From Streptomyces shenzhenensis (lineage in GTDB: Bacteria > Actinomycetota > Actinomycetes > Streptomycetales > Streptomycetaceae): a stretch of 64,000 nucleotides of DNA. Below, piece after piece: positions 38,239 through 46,957 of the stretch (positions are counted from its first letter, which is position 1; each line of letters opens with the position of its first letter). The notes under the pieces were generated by a model. The model saw only the letters and a list, made by a program, of their open reading frames with translations, did not search any database and had not been told where the DNA came from. Location of the stretch: positions 558,001-622,000 of the forward strand of contig NZ_PENI01000001.1 in the NCBI RefSeq assembly GCF_003688995.1. Reading direction: 5' to 3'. The translations under genes were made by a program, and so were the position numbers.

Positions 38239-39123
38239 TCAGCTGCCGAGGATGCCGCGGGCCAGCTTGGCGGTCTCGGTCGGCGTCTTGCCGACCTTGA
38301 CGCCGGCGGCCTCCAGGGCCTCCTTCTTCGCCTGGGCGGTGCCGGACGAACCGGAGACGATGGCGCCGGCGTGGCCCATGGTCTTGCCCTCGGGCGCGGT
38401 GAAGCCCGCGACGTAGCCGACGACCGGCTTGGTCACGTTCTCCTTGATGAAGGCCGCGGCCCGCTCCTCGGCGTCGCCGCCGATCTCACCGATCATGACG
38501 ATCAGGTCGGTGTCGGGGTCGTCCTGGAAGGCGGCCAGGGCGTCGATGTGCGTGGTGCCGATGATCGGGTCGCCACCGATGCCGACGGCCGTCGAGAAGC
38601 CGATGTCCCGCAGCTCGTACATCATCTGGTAGGTCAGCGTGCCGGACTTGGAGACCAGGCCGATGCGGCCCGGCTTGGTGATGTCACCCGGGATGATGCC
38701 GACGTTCGACTGGCCCGGGGTGATGATGCCGGGGCAGTTCGGGCCGATGATGCGGGTCTTGTTGCCCTTCTTGCCGGCGTACGCCCAGAAGGCGGCCGTG
38801 TCGTGCACGGCGATGCCCTCGGTGATCACGACGGCCAGCGGGATCTCGGCGTCGATGGCCTCGACGACCGCGTCCTTGGTGAACTTCTCCGGCACGAAGA
38901 TGACGGAGACGTCGGCGCCGGTCTTGTCGATGGCTTCCTTGACGGTGCCGAAGACCGGTACCTCGGTGCCGTCGAAGTCGACGGTCTGCCCCGCCTTGCG
39001 CGGGTTCACGCCGCCCACGACGTTGGTGCCGTCGCCCAGCATGAGCTTGGTGTGCTTCATGCCCGTGGCGCCGGTCATGCCCTGGACGATGACCTTGCTG
39101 TCCTTGTTGAGCCAGATAGCCAT
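38239..39123 (-). CDS. sucD: Succinyl-CoA synthetase alpha subunit
   Basis: A 294-residue subunit of the TCA-cycle enzyme that makes ATP or GTP from succinyl-CoA. The CoA-binding Rossmann start ([20 protein letters not shown]), the [21 protein letters not shown] segment and the phospho-histidine in [20 protein letters not shown] are all present. It begins 28 bp after sucC on the same strand, forming the usual sucCD operon. The ATG at 39123 gives [11 protein letters not shown], the normal N-terminus. Confidence 0.96.
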   Translation of the reverse strand: MAIWLNKDSKVIVQGMTGATGMKHTKLMLGDGTNVVGGVNPRKAGQTVDFDGTEVPVFGTVKEAIDKTGADVSVIFVPEKFTKDAVVEAIDAEIPLAVVITEGIAVHDTAAFWAYAGKKGNKTRIIGPNCPGIITPGQSNVGIIPGDITKPGRIGLVSKSGTLTYQMMYELRDIGFSTAVGIGGDPIIGTTHIDALAAFQDDPDTDLIVMIGEIGGDAEERAAAFIKENVTKPVVGYVAGFTAPEGKTMGHAGAIVSGSSGTAQAKKEALEAAGVKVGKTPTETAKLARGILGS

Positions 39124-39151
39124 GGTGTCTTGATGTCCTCGTCCTCGGTGC

Positions 39152-40330
39152 TTACTTGGCGGCGGCCAGCTCGGCGGCCTTGTCGGCCGCGCCGTCCATG
39201 GTGTCGACGCGCTGCACCAGCGGGTGGGCGGCGTCGGAGAGGATCTTGCGGCCCAGCTCGGCGTTGTTGCCGTCGAGACGGACGACGAGCGGCTTGGTGA
39301 CCTCCTCGCCCTTGTCCTCAAGCAGCTTCAGGGCCTGCACGATGCCGTTGGCGACCTCGTCACAGGCGGTGATGCCGCCGAAGACGTTGACGAACACGGA
39401 ACGCACGTCCGGGTCGCCGAGGATGATCTCCAGGCCGTTGGCCATGACCTGGGCGGAGGCGCCGCCGCCGATGTCGAGGAAGTTGGCGGGCTTGACGCCA
39501 CCGTGCTTCTCACCGGCGTACGCGACGACGTCCAGGGTCGACATGACCAGGCCGGCGCCGTTGCCGATGATGCCGACCTCGCCGTCGAGCTTGACGTAGT
39601 TGAGGTTCTTCTCCTTGGCGGCGGCCTCCAGCGGGTTGGCCGCGGCCTTGTCGTGGAGCTCCTCGAACTCGGGGTGGCGGAACTCGGCGTTGTCGTCCAG
39701 CGACACCTTGCCGTCGAGGGCGATGACCTCGCCGGAGGCGACCTTGGCCAGCGGGTTCACCTCGACCAGGAGGGCGTCCTCCTTGATGAAGGTGTCCCAC
39801 AGCGTGACGAGCACGTCGGCGATCTTGTCCGCGACCTCGGCCGGGAACTTGGCGGCCGCGACGATCTCGCGGGCCTTCTCCGGCGTCACACCGTCGATGG
39901 CGTCGATCGGGGTCTGGGCGACGGCCTCCGGACGGGTGGCCGCCACCTCCTCGATCTCCATGCCGCCCTCGACGGAGGCGATGGAGAGGAAGGTGCGGTT
40001 GGCACGGTCGAGGAGGAAGGAGACGTAGTACTCCTCGACGATCTCCGGGGCGGTCTCAGCGATCATGACCTTGTGGACCGTGTGGCCCTTGATGTCCATG
40101 CCGAGGATGTCCGTCGCGCGGGCGACGGCCTCGTCCGCGGAGGCGGCCAGCTTGACGCCACCGGCCTTGCCGCGACCACCGACCTTCACCTGCGCCTTGA
40201 CGACGGACTTGCCGCCCAGCCGCTCGGTGATCTCGCGCGCCGCCTCAGGCGTGTCGATGACTTCACCGGCCAGCACCGGTACATCGTGCTTGGCGAAGAG
40301 GTCCCTCGCCTGGTACTCGAACAGGTCCAC
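39152..40330 (-). CDS. sucC: Succinyl-CoA synthetase beta subunit
   Basis: A 392-residue ATP-grasp subunit. It starts [20 protein letters not shown], shows [19 protein letters not shown] (nucleotide-binding lysines), the metal-binding VEVNPLA, and the ligase domain with [14 protein letters not shown] and [11 protein letters not shown]. Length is normal. It is first gene of sucCD, with a likely promoter about 130 bp upstream. Confidence 0.96.
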   Translation of the reverse strand: MDLFEYQARDLFAKHDVPVLAGEVIDTPEAAREITERLGGKSVVKAQVKVGGRGKAGGVKLAASADEAVARATDILGMDIKGHTVHKVMIAETAPEIVEEYYVSFLLDRANRTFLSIASVEGGMEIEEVAATRPEAVAQTPIDAIDGVTPEKAREIVAAAKFPAEVADKIADVLVTLWDTFIKEDALLVEVNPLAKVASGEVIALDGKVSLDDNAEFRHPEFEELHDKAAANPLEAAAKEKNLNYVKLDGEVGIIGNGAGLVMSTLDVVAYAGEKHGGVKPANFLDIGGGASAQVMANGLEIILGDPDVRSVFVNVFGGITACDEVANGIVQALKLLEDKGEEVTKPLVVRLDGNNAELGRKILSDAAHPLVQRVDTMDGAADKAAELAAAK

Positions 40331-40463
40331 GCGCTTCCGTCCCTATCAGTGATCTCGCGGTTCGTTGGATGCGTGGGCGTGCCGCGAAGGGCAGCGTGAC
40401 GTCCGCATGTGTCACAAGGGATGCGCACACGGTGTCCGAGCGCGCGGCATGTCCGTCTCGCAG

Positions 40464-40492
40464 ATTATCGCTGCTTCAGGGGGGCCTCTAAA
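40464..40492 (-). promoter_or_regulatory. Candidate sucCD promoter
   Basis: On the minus strand TTTAGA (40492-40487), 17 nt, then GATAAT (40469-40464): a good housekeeping-type -10 with a 4/6 -35 at ideal spacing, 134 bp before the sucC ATG. Confidence 0.55.
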
Positions 40493-40564
40493 TCGCGGGT
40501 CACACCTGAGCGGTGATACCTGTCACATGATGCCGGTTTTTCCGGCACGGCGTGCCGTCGAGGC

Positions 40565-40602
40565 GAGGCCTCACCGGGCTGGGGTTGACCCGGTGAGGCC
40601 TC
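40565..40602 (-). terminator. Hairpin upstream of the sucCD promoter
   Basis: GAGGCCTCACCGGG (40565-40578) and CCCGGTGAGGCCTC (40589-40602): a perfect 14-bp stem with a 10-nt loop. It would stop minus-strand transcripts from the upstream secreted-protein gene before the sucCD promoter. Confidence 0.65.
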
Positions 40603-40761
40603 TGGAAGGGCCCGTGAGGGCCCGGGACGGCTGATCCCCACCCCAATGGGGACCAGTCCGCCCCGCCCGTGGGGTACGGGCCGCACGCGCCGACGGCATT
40701 CGGCCGTCCGGCCCGGCTGTCCCACGGAGTCGGTGGGGGCGGGCGGCTCACCGGTCCACGC

Positions 40762-40806
40762 CGTCACACCGGTCACGCTCGTCATGCCCGTCATTCCCGT
40801 CACCTG
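40762..40806. repeat. 9-bp minisatellite (CGTCAYNCC), five units
   Basis: CGTCACACC, GGTCACGCT, CGTCATGCC, CGTCATTCC, CGTCACCTG follow each other without gaps, and GGTCAC recurs at 40815. The position-wise consensus is CGTCA(C/T)NCC. It is non-coding as far as can be judged. Confidence 0.75.
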
Positions 40807-41027
40807 GGCCGCGCCGGTCACATCGGGGCGCGAGGGGCGGTCGGCGGCCGTACGGGGCCGTCGACCGCGCGTGCGCGGATGCGGGCGGGCGTGAACGGGG
40901 GTGGGCGGCGGTCCGCGTGAATCCGGGGAATCCGGGGGAATCCGGGGGAGGCGGAGCCCGGACCTGGCAGGCGGGCGGACAGGGTCAGCCCGCGCGGGTC
41001 CGGGCCGGGGAGCCGGCCGGTCCTGTG

Positions 41028-41996
41028 CTAGCCGGGGAAGACCGGGATGTCCCGGTGCCTGTCCCGGGCCCCGGGCGTCGCCGCGCGCGCGGCGGTACCG
41101 GGTACGAGCCCCAGCGGCGCCCGGTGGTGCAGGGTGACGGCATTCATGTCGGCATGGCGCGAACTGCCGCCGTCGAGGGCCGACTTGCCGGCCGTGCCGT
41201 CCGGGTCACCGGCGGGGGCGGGGTGGGGCGGGCTGTCCACGGCGGGCCCGGCGCCCCGGCCGCCGCTGGGCGCCGCGGACCCCTGCGCGGGGGCGACGAC
41301 CGTTCCGAGCGGGCCGTGCACGGAGCCGGCCGGTGTCCGGTGCGCGGCGGTCCGCTTGCCCGTTCGCTCCGTCGGTTCGGGGGACGCCTGCGGCTCGCCC
41401 GGCTCCCCCGGCGCCGGTTGTGAGGTGACCGGTGCGGGCAGCAGCCGCCCCGGCAGCTCGGCGAGCCCGGGCAGCGACGGCAACGGCAGCGGGGTCGCCG
41501 CGTCACCGGGCAGTGCGGGCAGTGACGGCAGCTCGGGCAGGGCGGGCGAAGCGGGTGCTTCGGGCAGCACCGGCACCGCCGTCCGCGCCTCGTCCAGGGT
41601 CCGGGTTACCGCCCCGACCACGTCACCCACGGCCCCCACGACCCCACCGGCGACGGACCGCACCACGTCATGAACCACAGGCACGGCCACGGGGGCCGGT
41701 TCGGCTGCGGGAGCGGGCGCGGGCTTGCCGCGGGCGCCGGCCGGCCGGTCCGGGGTGTGCGGAGCGTCGCCGCCCGTGAGGGTCCGCACCGCGTCCTTCA
41801 CCGGAGCCGCCACGGACGGAGCCGGCACGGCCGAGGTCAGGGACGGAGCGCCGTCGGCCGCGTGCGCCCGCTGGCCGCAGAGGAGTCCGAGCGCGAACAG
41901 GGCGCCCACCAGCACCGCCAGTGGCAGCACACGCCGTCCCCCCGCCGTGCGCCATACGCGCACAGCGGCACCGGACAGAGCTGCTGCTGAGGCCAA
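41028..41996 (-). CDS. Secreted Pro/Ala-rich protein, function unknown
   Basis: A 322-residue protein beginning at TTG (GGAGG is 12 nt upstream, slightly far; in-frame GTG starts lie a few codons inside). Residues ~18-47 form a signal peptide (RRVLPLAVLVGALFALGLL, cleavage near AHA-AD). The mature part is low complexity, rich in Pro, Ala, Val and Gly, with a short proline-rich repeat around residues 150-185 (LPELPSLPALPGDAATPLPL). No catalytic or binding motif is visible. It is probably a wall-associated or spacer protein. It stands alone, upstream of sucCD on the same strand. Confidence 0.6.
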   Translation of the reverse strand: MASAAALSGAAVRVWRTAGGRRVLPLAVLVGALFALGLLCGQRAHAADGAPSLTSAVPAPSVAAPVKDAVRTLTGGDAPHTPDRPAGARGKPAPAPAAEPAPVAVPVVHDVVRSVAGGVVGAVGDVVGAVTRTLDEARTAVPVLPEAPASPALPELPSLPALPGDAATPLPLPSLPGLAELPGRLLPAPVTSQPAPGEPGEPQASPEPTERTGKRTAAHRTPAGSVHGPLGTVVAPAQGSAAPSGGRGAGPAVDSPPHPAPAGDPDGTAGKSALDGGSSRHADMNAVTLHHRAPLGLVPGTAARAATPGARDRHRDIPVFPG

Positions 41997-42133
41997 GAGC
42001 GGGTGGGTCCTCCCGTGCGGCGCAACGTGTGACGGGTCGGCACGCTGCGGACACCGATCCTTGCACGGGACGCCCGAGGTCGCGCAAGTCCCCCATCACC
42101 GATGGGCAGTCATGTCCCCTTCCGCCCCGGACC

Positions 42134-43333
42134 TCACGCGCCGTCCGGTATCGGCAGCGGGCGCTTCTCGATCGCCGCCGCCATGACCTCGGGGAACAGA
42201 TCGGGGGTGCAGGCGAAGGCGGGCGCGCCCAACGCGGCGAGCGCGGCGGCGTGTTCACGGTCGTACGCGGGCGCCCCTTCGTCCGACAGCGCGAGCAGCG
42301 CCACGAACTGCACCCCCGACGCCTTCATCGCCGAGACCCGCTTGAGCATCTCGTTGCGTATGCCGCCCTCGTACAGGTCGCTGATGAGCACCACCACCGT
42401 CTCGGTCGGCCGGGTGATCTGCGACTGGCAGTAGGCGAGCGCCCGGTTGATGTCGGTGCCGCCGCCGAGCTGGGTGCCGAACAGCACGTCGACGGGGTCG
42501 TCCAGCTGGTCGGTGAGGTCGACGACAGCCGTGTCGAAGACGACGAGCCGGGTGTCGATGGACCGCATGGACGCCAGCACCGCCCCGAACACGGAGGCAT
42601 AGACGACGGACGCCGCCATCGAACCCGACTGGTCGATGCAGAGGACGACCTCCTTCTTCATGGACTGGGCGGCGCGGCCGTAACCGATGAGCCGCTCCGG
42701 CACGATCGTGCGGTACTCGGGCAGATAGTGCTTGAGGTTGGCCGCGATCGTGCGGTTCCAGTCGATGTCGTGGTGGCGCGGCCGGTTGACGCGGGCGCTG
42801 CGGTCGAGAGCGCCGGTGAGCGTGGCCCGGGTCCGGGTCGCGAGCCGCTTCTCCAGATCCTCGACGACCTTGCGCACGACCGCCCTTGCCGTCTCCTTCG
42901 TGGTCTCCGGCATCGCCTTGTTGAGCGAGAGCAGCGTGCCGACGAGGTGCACGTCGGCCTCCACCGCCGCCAGCATCTCCGGCTCCAGCAACAGGGAGTC
43001 CAGCCCGAGCCGGTCGATGGCGTCCCGTTGCATGACCTGGACCACGGAAGAGGGGAAGTACGTCCGGATGTCGCCGAGCCAGCGGGCCACGGACGGGGCC
43101 GACGCCCCGAGCCCCGCCGCGCGGTCCCGCCCCGACTGCGGTCTGTCCCCCTTCCCGTAGAGCGCGGCGAGCGCGCCGTCCATCGCCGCGTCCTGTCCGT
43201 GCAGCGTGCATCCGGTCCCGTCGGCGGACTCGCCGCCGAGCACCAGCCGCCAGCGCCGCAGCCGTTCCCCGGCGGCGTCCGCTGCGGCCGGGCCGCCGGC
43301 AGCGGTCTCCGTCGTGGTCTTCGTGGTCGTCAT
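42134..43333 (-). CDS. VWA-domain protein of the MoxR/DUF5682 operon (YehP-like)
   Basis: A 399-residue protein. Residues 1-220 are helical and unrecognised. A von Willebrand A domain follows with an intact MIDAS start D234-Q-S236-G-S238, the threonine region GTQLGGGTDINRAL and the later VVLISDLYEGG aspartate. Such proteins bind divalent metal and a partner, and commonly act as substrate adaptors of MoxR AAA+ ATPases. The ATG overlaps the DUF5682 stop (ATGA), and the operon order is MoxR-DUF5682-VWA. Similarity in order and content to E. coli yehL-yehP is noted from memory. Function of the system is unknown. Confidence 0.85.
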   Translation of the reverse strand: MTTTKTTTETAAGGPAAADAAGERLRRWRLVLGGESADGTGCTLHGQDAAMDGALAALYGKGDRPQSGRDRAAGLGASAPSVARWLGDIRTYFPSSVVQVMQRDAIDRLGLDSLLLEPEMLAAVEADVHLVGTLLSLNKAMPETTKETARAVVRKVVEDLEKRLATRTRATLTGALDRSARVNRPRHHDIDWNRTIAANLKHYLPEYRTIVPERLIGYGRAAQSMKKEVVLCIDQSGSMAASVVYASVFGAVLASMRSIDTRLVVFDTAVVDLTDQLDDPVDVLFGTQLGGGTDINRALAYCQSQITRPTETVVVLISDLYEGGIRNEMLKRVSAMKASGVQFVALLALSDEGAPAYDREHAAALAALGAPAFACTPDLFPEVMAAAIEKRPLPIPDGA

Positions 43334-45684
43334 GTGCCCACCCCCGCCAGGTCCTTGTCGTCGGTGTCCAGGCCGAGCAGCAGCCGCACCAGAGGCAGTA
43401 CGGCCTCCGCGCGCTCGGTGTCGGGCTCGGGTGCGAACCCGGGTATGCCGGCCGTCCGGCCGGCCGACGCGCCGCCGCGCACCCCGGGGCCGCGCCGCAC
43501 CAGCTCGCCCAGGGTCCGCCGCACGCCCGGTTCGTACGCCGCGAACGTCCGCCGCAGCAGCGGCAGGACATCCGTGAACGCGTCCGCCGGCACCCCGGTC
43601 AGCCATGCGTCGACCAGCCCCAGCAGCCGCTCGTCGTGCACGAGCAGCATGCCTCCCCCGCCGCCCACGAAGCCCTCGATCCAGGCGGCGGCGTCCTGCG
43701 GCGGTGTGCCCGGCGAGAGCACGAGCCCCATCAGCCGGGCCGCCTCGTCCTGCCCCACCTCACCCTCGTCCAGCAGGAGCCGCACGGCCCGGCCGCGGAT
43801 GACCCCGGGCACGGTGTCCCGGCCGGACAGCGACCGGAGCACGGAGCGCCAGCGGGCCCGCAGGTCGCCGTGGCTCGCGGCCGAGCTCTCGGCGAGGAGC
43901 CCCACCGCGCCGTGCACCGCGTCCACGTGGCCGCGCATCTGCTCGGCCGCGTCCGCGTCGAGGGCGGTGCAGGCCGGTGGCAGCCCGACGAAGACCCGCT
44001 CCGCGAGGCCCGCGGCGACCTCGGCGAGCGCCGTGGTGTCCGTGCCCCGCACGTCGCCGTAGCGCAGCGAGCGGACCAGGGCGGGGAGGGCCTGGGCGAG
44101 ATGGCCGACGTCGGCGTCGAGCGCCGCCCGGTCGGCGAGCACCCGCATCACCACCGGGAGCGCGTCGCGCAGTCCGGCCAGCAGGCAGTGCTCGGCCAGC
44201 GCGGTCACGTCGGCGAGCGCCCGCGCGGCCCGGGCGTCCGCCTCGGCCCTGGCGGTCGCGGCGGCGGCCACCGTCGTCCCCCACACCCCGGCCTCGGCGA
44301 CCCGCACGGACAGCTCCGGCTCCCAGCGCAGCCGCCAGGTCTCCCGGAACGTGCCCGTGCTGCCCCGCGACCGGGCCGGCTCGCCCCAGCCGATGCCCAG
44401 CAGCCGCAGCCGGTGCAGCAGCCGGCTGCGCTCGGCGTCGTTCTCCTTGCGCAGGTCCAGCTCCAGCTCGCGCTCCAGCGCCTCGGGCTTGAGCCGCAGC
44501 CGCCGTTGCAGCAGGGTCAGGTCCCGCTGCAGGGGCACGGCTGGCGCCGTGTCCGGCACCTCCCCCAGCACGTCGCCGACGACCAGCCGGTCGTGCACCA
44601 GCGCCAGCGGCACGTCCGAGCCGTCGCACATCACCGCGCGCACCGCGTCGGTGGTCTCGGTCAGCCCCGGCAGCGGGCGTCCGCGCATCGCGGCGAGCGT
44701 CCCGGCCAGCCGGACCGCCTCGATGACGTGCGCGGACGAGACGATCCGGTCCTCCTCGCGCAGCAGCCCCGCCACCTTGGTCAGCCACCGCTCGACCGGC
44801 CGGTCCGGTGCCCCGAACAGATGCCCGTACCAGCCCGGCGAGTCGATGCCCGCCCCGTAGCCGCTGGCCCGGGACAGTCTGCGGTGCGTCCACGGCACCC
44901 ATGTCATGTCCGCCTTGACCTTGGGCAGCCCCTTCAGCAGCGCCCGGTCGGCGGTGACGGCGCTCTTCCGGCGCAGCGCGGGCACATGCCACGCCCCGCA
45001 CACCACGGCCACGCTGTCGCCGAACTCCCGCTGCGCGGACCGCAGTTGGAGCCGCATATGCGCCTCTCGCACGAGGTCCCGGTCGTGCCCACCGGCGCCG
45101 TACGTCTCCCGCAGCGCCCCCATCGCCTCCTCCAGTGCGGCGAACGGCGCGAGAGCGGCCTCCCGGTCGCGCGTCCCGTCCCCCGGAGCCCCGGCGCCCC
45201 GGTGCTCCACGACGTCCTCCCACCAGCGCTCGGGATCGTCGTATCCGGCGGTCTCGGCGAGCACGGCCAGCGGGTCGAGACGGAGCGTGTGCTCGGCGGA
45301 CGGCCCTGACGGGTTCTCTTCCTCTACCTCAGCCTCTGCCTCTTCTTCCGCCTTCCGCCACGCCAGGGTGTGCGTGGCGGGCAGGTCGATGAAGCGGGCC
45401 GGTACGTCGTGTTCCAGGGCCCAGCGGATGGCCACCCACTCCGGGGAGAACTCGGCCAGCGGCCAGAACGCCGAGCGGCCCGGCTCGTCCACGGCGTGGG
45501 CGAGGAGCGCGACCGGGGGCCGCATGCCCTGGTCGGCGGCGAGCGGAACAAGGGCGTCGGCCTCGGGCGGCCCCTCGATCAGCACCGCTTCCGGCACGGC
45601 GGCGTCCAGCGCGGCCCGCACGGCCCGCGCCGACCCCGGCCCGTGGTGCCGCACGCCGAGCAGCAGGGGTTGTGAGCCGCTCAT
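43330..45684 (-). CDS. DUF5682 family protein
   Basis: A 784-residue protein that starts with the family signature VRHHGPGSARAVRAALDAA and IEGPPEADALVPLA. An early conserved stretch (PVALLAHAVDEPGRSAFWPL, then SPEWVAIRWAL and FIDLPATHTLAW) is followed by a long helical body. No signal peptide or membrane helix is visible, so it is cytoplasmic. ATGA overlaps join it to MoxR upstream and to VWA downstream. No enzymatic function is known to me; the H-H-G motif and the conserved E-G-P-P could form an active site, but this is inference. Confidence 0.82.
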   Translation of the reverse strand: MSGSQPLLLGVRHHGPGSARAVRAALDAAVPEAVLIEGPPEADALVPLAADQGMRPPVALLAHAVDEPGRSAFWPLAEFSPEWVAIRWALEHDVPARFIDLPATHTLAWRKAEEEAEAEVEEENPSGPSAEHTLRLDPLAVLAETAGYDDPERWWEDVVEHRGAGAPGDGTRDREAALAPFAALEEAMGALRETYGAGGHDRDLVREAHMRLQLRSAQREFGDSVAVVCGAWHVPALRRKSAVTADRALLKGLPKVKADMTWVPWTHRRLSRASGYGAGIDSPGWYGHLFGAPDRPVERWLTKVAGLLREEDRIVSSAHVIEAVRLAGTLAAMRGRPLPGLTETTDAVRAVMCDGSDVPLALVHDRLVVGDVLGEVPDTAPAVPLQRDLTLLQRRLRLKPEALERELELDLRKENDAERSRLLHRLRLLGIGWGEPARSRGSTGTFRETWRLRWEPELSVRVAEAGVWGTTVAAAATARAEADARAARALADVTALAEHCLLAGLRDALPVVMRVLADRAALDADVGHLAQALPALVRSLRYGDVRGTDTTALAEVAAGLAERVFVGLPPACTALDADAAEQMRGHVDAVHGAVGLLAESSAASHGDLRARWRSVLRSLSGRDTVPGVIRGRAVRLLLDEGEVGQDEAARLMGLVLSPGTPPQDAAAWIEGFVGGGGGMLLVHDERLLGLVDAWLTGVPADAFTDVLPLLRRTFAAYEPGVRRTLGELVRRGPGVRGGASAGRTAGIPGFAPEPDTERAEAVLPLVRLLLGLDTDDKDLAGVGT

Positions 45685-46826
45685 GCGCTCACCTCCCGGC
45701 AGGCCCGGTAGAAGTCCTTCCAGCCGTCGCGCTCGCGGACCACCGTCTCCAGATACTCCTGCCAGATGACGCGGTCCGCCGCGGGGTCGCGGACGACGGC
45801 GCCCAGGATGCCCGCGGCGATATCGCCCGGCCGCAGCACGCCGTCGCCGAAGTGGGCGGCCAGGGCGAGCCCGTTGGTGACGACGGAGATCGCCTCGGCG
45901 GTGGACAGCGTGCCGCTGGGCGACTTCAGCTTCGTGCGGCCGTCCGCGGTGATGCCGTCGCGCAGTTCACGGAAGACGGTCACGACGCGGCGGATCTCGT
46001 CGATGCCGTCGGGCGCCGTGGGCAGGTCGAGGGAGCGGCCGATCTGGTCGACGCGCCGGGAGACGATGTCGACCTCGGTGTCGGCGTCGGCCGGCAGGGG
46101 CAGCACGACCGTGTTGAAGCGGCGGCGCAGCGCGCTGGACAGGTCGTTGACCCCGCGGTCGCGGTCGTTGGCCGTGGCGATCAGGTTGAAGCCGCGGACC
46201 GCCTGTACCTCCTGGCCCAGCTCCGGTATCGGCAGGGTCTTCTCCGACAGGATCGTGATCAGCGTGTCCTGCACGTCCGCCGGGATGCGGGTCAGCTCCT
46301 CCACCCGGGCCGTCAGGCCTTCCGCCATGGCGCGCATCACCGGGCTGGGCACGAGGGCGTCCCGGCTCGGGCCGTGGGCGAGCAGCCGCGCGTAGTTCCA
46401 GCCGTAGCGGATGGCCTCCTCGGGGGTGCCCGCCGTGCCCTGCACCAGCAGCGTCGAATCACCGCTGACCGCGGCGGCCAGATGCTCGGACACCCAGGTC
46501 TTCGCCGTGCCGGGCACGCCGAGCAGGAGCAGGGCGCGGTCAGTGGCGAGCGTGGTGACGGCGACCTCGACGATACGGCGCGGGCCCACGTATTTCGGTG
46601 TGATCACCGTGCCGTCCGGGAGGGTGCCGCCGAGCAGGTAGGTGGCGACCGCCCACGGCGACAGCTTCCAGCGGGCCGGGCGCGGACGGTCGTCCTGCGC
46701 GGCCAGCGCGGCGAGTTCGGCGGCGAAGGCGTCCTCGGCGTGCGGGCGCAGCGCCTGCGCCGCGTTCGCGGGCGCGGAGTTGTTCTGGCTCGGTTCGACG
46801 GACGTAGGTTCCACGGACACAGACAT
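45681..46826 (-). CDS. MoxR-type AAA+ ATPase (YehL-like)
   Basis: A 381-residue AAA+ protein. Walker A is GVPGTAKT at residues 103-110. The Walker B region reads ARVEELTRIPADVQDTLI, where the usual D-E is E-E, so it is degenerate. Sensor-1 asparagine lies in LIATANDRDRGVNDL, and the arginine-finger region is SSALRRRFN. It probably remodels a target together with the VWA protein encoded two genes on. The ATG has GGAGGGGG about 9 nt upstream. Its promoter carries TTGTCAGTG, the upstream half of the RecA-independent DNA-damage promoter. Confidence 0.9.
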   Translation of the reverse strand: MSVSVEPTSVEPSQNNSAPANAAQALRPHAEDAFAAELAALAAQDDRPRPARWKLSPWAVATYLLGGTLPDGTVITPKYVGPRRIVEVAVTTLATDRALLLLGVPGTAKTWVSEHLAAAVSGDSTLLVQGTAGTPEEAIRYGWNYARLLAHGPSRDALVPSPVMRAMAEGLTARVEELTRIPADVQDTLITILSEKTLPIPELGQEVQAVRGFNLIATANDRDRGVNDLSSALRRRFNTVVLPLPADADTEVDIVSRRVDQIGRSLDLPTAPDGIDEIRRVVTVFRELRDGITADGRTKLKSPSGTLSTAEAISVVTNGLALAAHFGDGVLRPGDIAAGILGAVVRDPAADRVIWQEYLETVVRERDGWKDFYRACREVSA

Positions 46827-46868
46827 GGCTGAGGCCCCCTCCAGCTCGGCCGGTTCGGATCTGTGTCC

Positions 46869-46950
46869 ACCGTGCACCACCCCACTGACAATCGCTCTGA
46901 CCTGCACAAATGCCCCGGCTGGACCGATTGTCAGTGGGGGGATCTACCTT
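46869..46950. promoter_or_regulatory. Divergent PafBC-type DNA-damage promoters in a perfect 15-bp inverted repeat
   Basis: CCCCACTGACAATCG (46880-46894) and CGATTGTCAGTGGGG (46925-46939) are exact inverted copies 30 bp apart. Plus strand: TTGTCAGTG (46928-46936), exactly 8 nt, TACCTT (46945-46950), 7 nt to the SWIM-gene ATG: a full match to the published RecA-NDp motif TTGTCR-GTG-N8-TAnnnT. Minus strand: TTGTCAGTG (46891-46883), 8 nt, CACGGT (46874-46869), a weaker -10, with a 42-nt leader to the MoxR-gene ATG. This motif is known to be used by the WYL regulator PafBC in mycobacteria. Confidence 0.8.
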
Positions 46951-46957
46951 CGATGGC

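Larger units (their letters stand above)
40331..41027. other. 697-bp gene-free region between sucC and a secreted-protein gene
   Basis: It contains, from left to right, the sucCD promoter (40464-40492), a TGCCGG-T5-CCGGCA mini-hairpin (40531-40547), a 14-bp terminator-like hairpin (40565-40602), a five-unit 9-bp tandem repeat (40762-40806) and a GGGGAATCC triplet repeat (about 40921-40949). Short reading frames here overlap these structures and lack ribosome sites, so I call no gene. Confidence 0.6.

Noticed and set aside
40465..40821. Small minus-strand frame with VTG repeats in the sucC upstream region
   Set aside because: It runs through the perfect 14-bp hairpin and the candidate sucCD promoter and has no ribosome site; the VTG repeat is only the reading of the 9-bp minisatellite.
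43636..45309. 557-codon plus-strand frame opposite the DUF5682 gene
   Set aside because: Antisense shadow with low-complexity composition; the minus-strand genes are linked by ATGA overlaps and have recognisable signatures.
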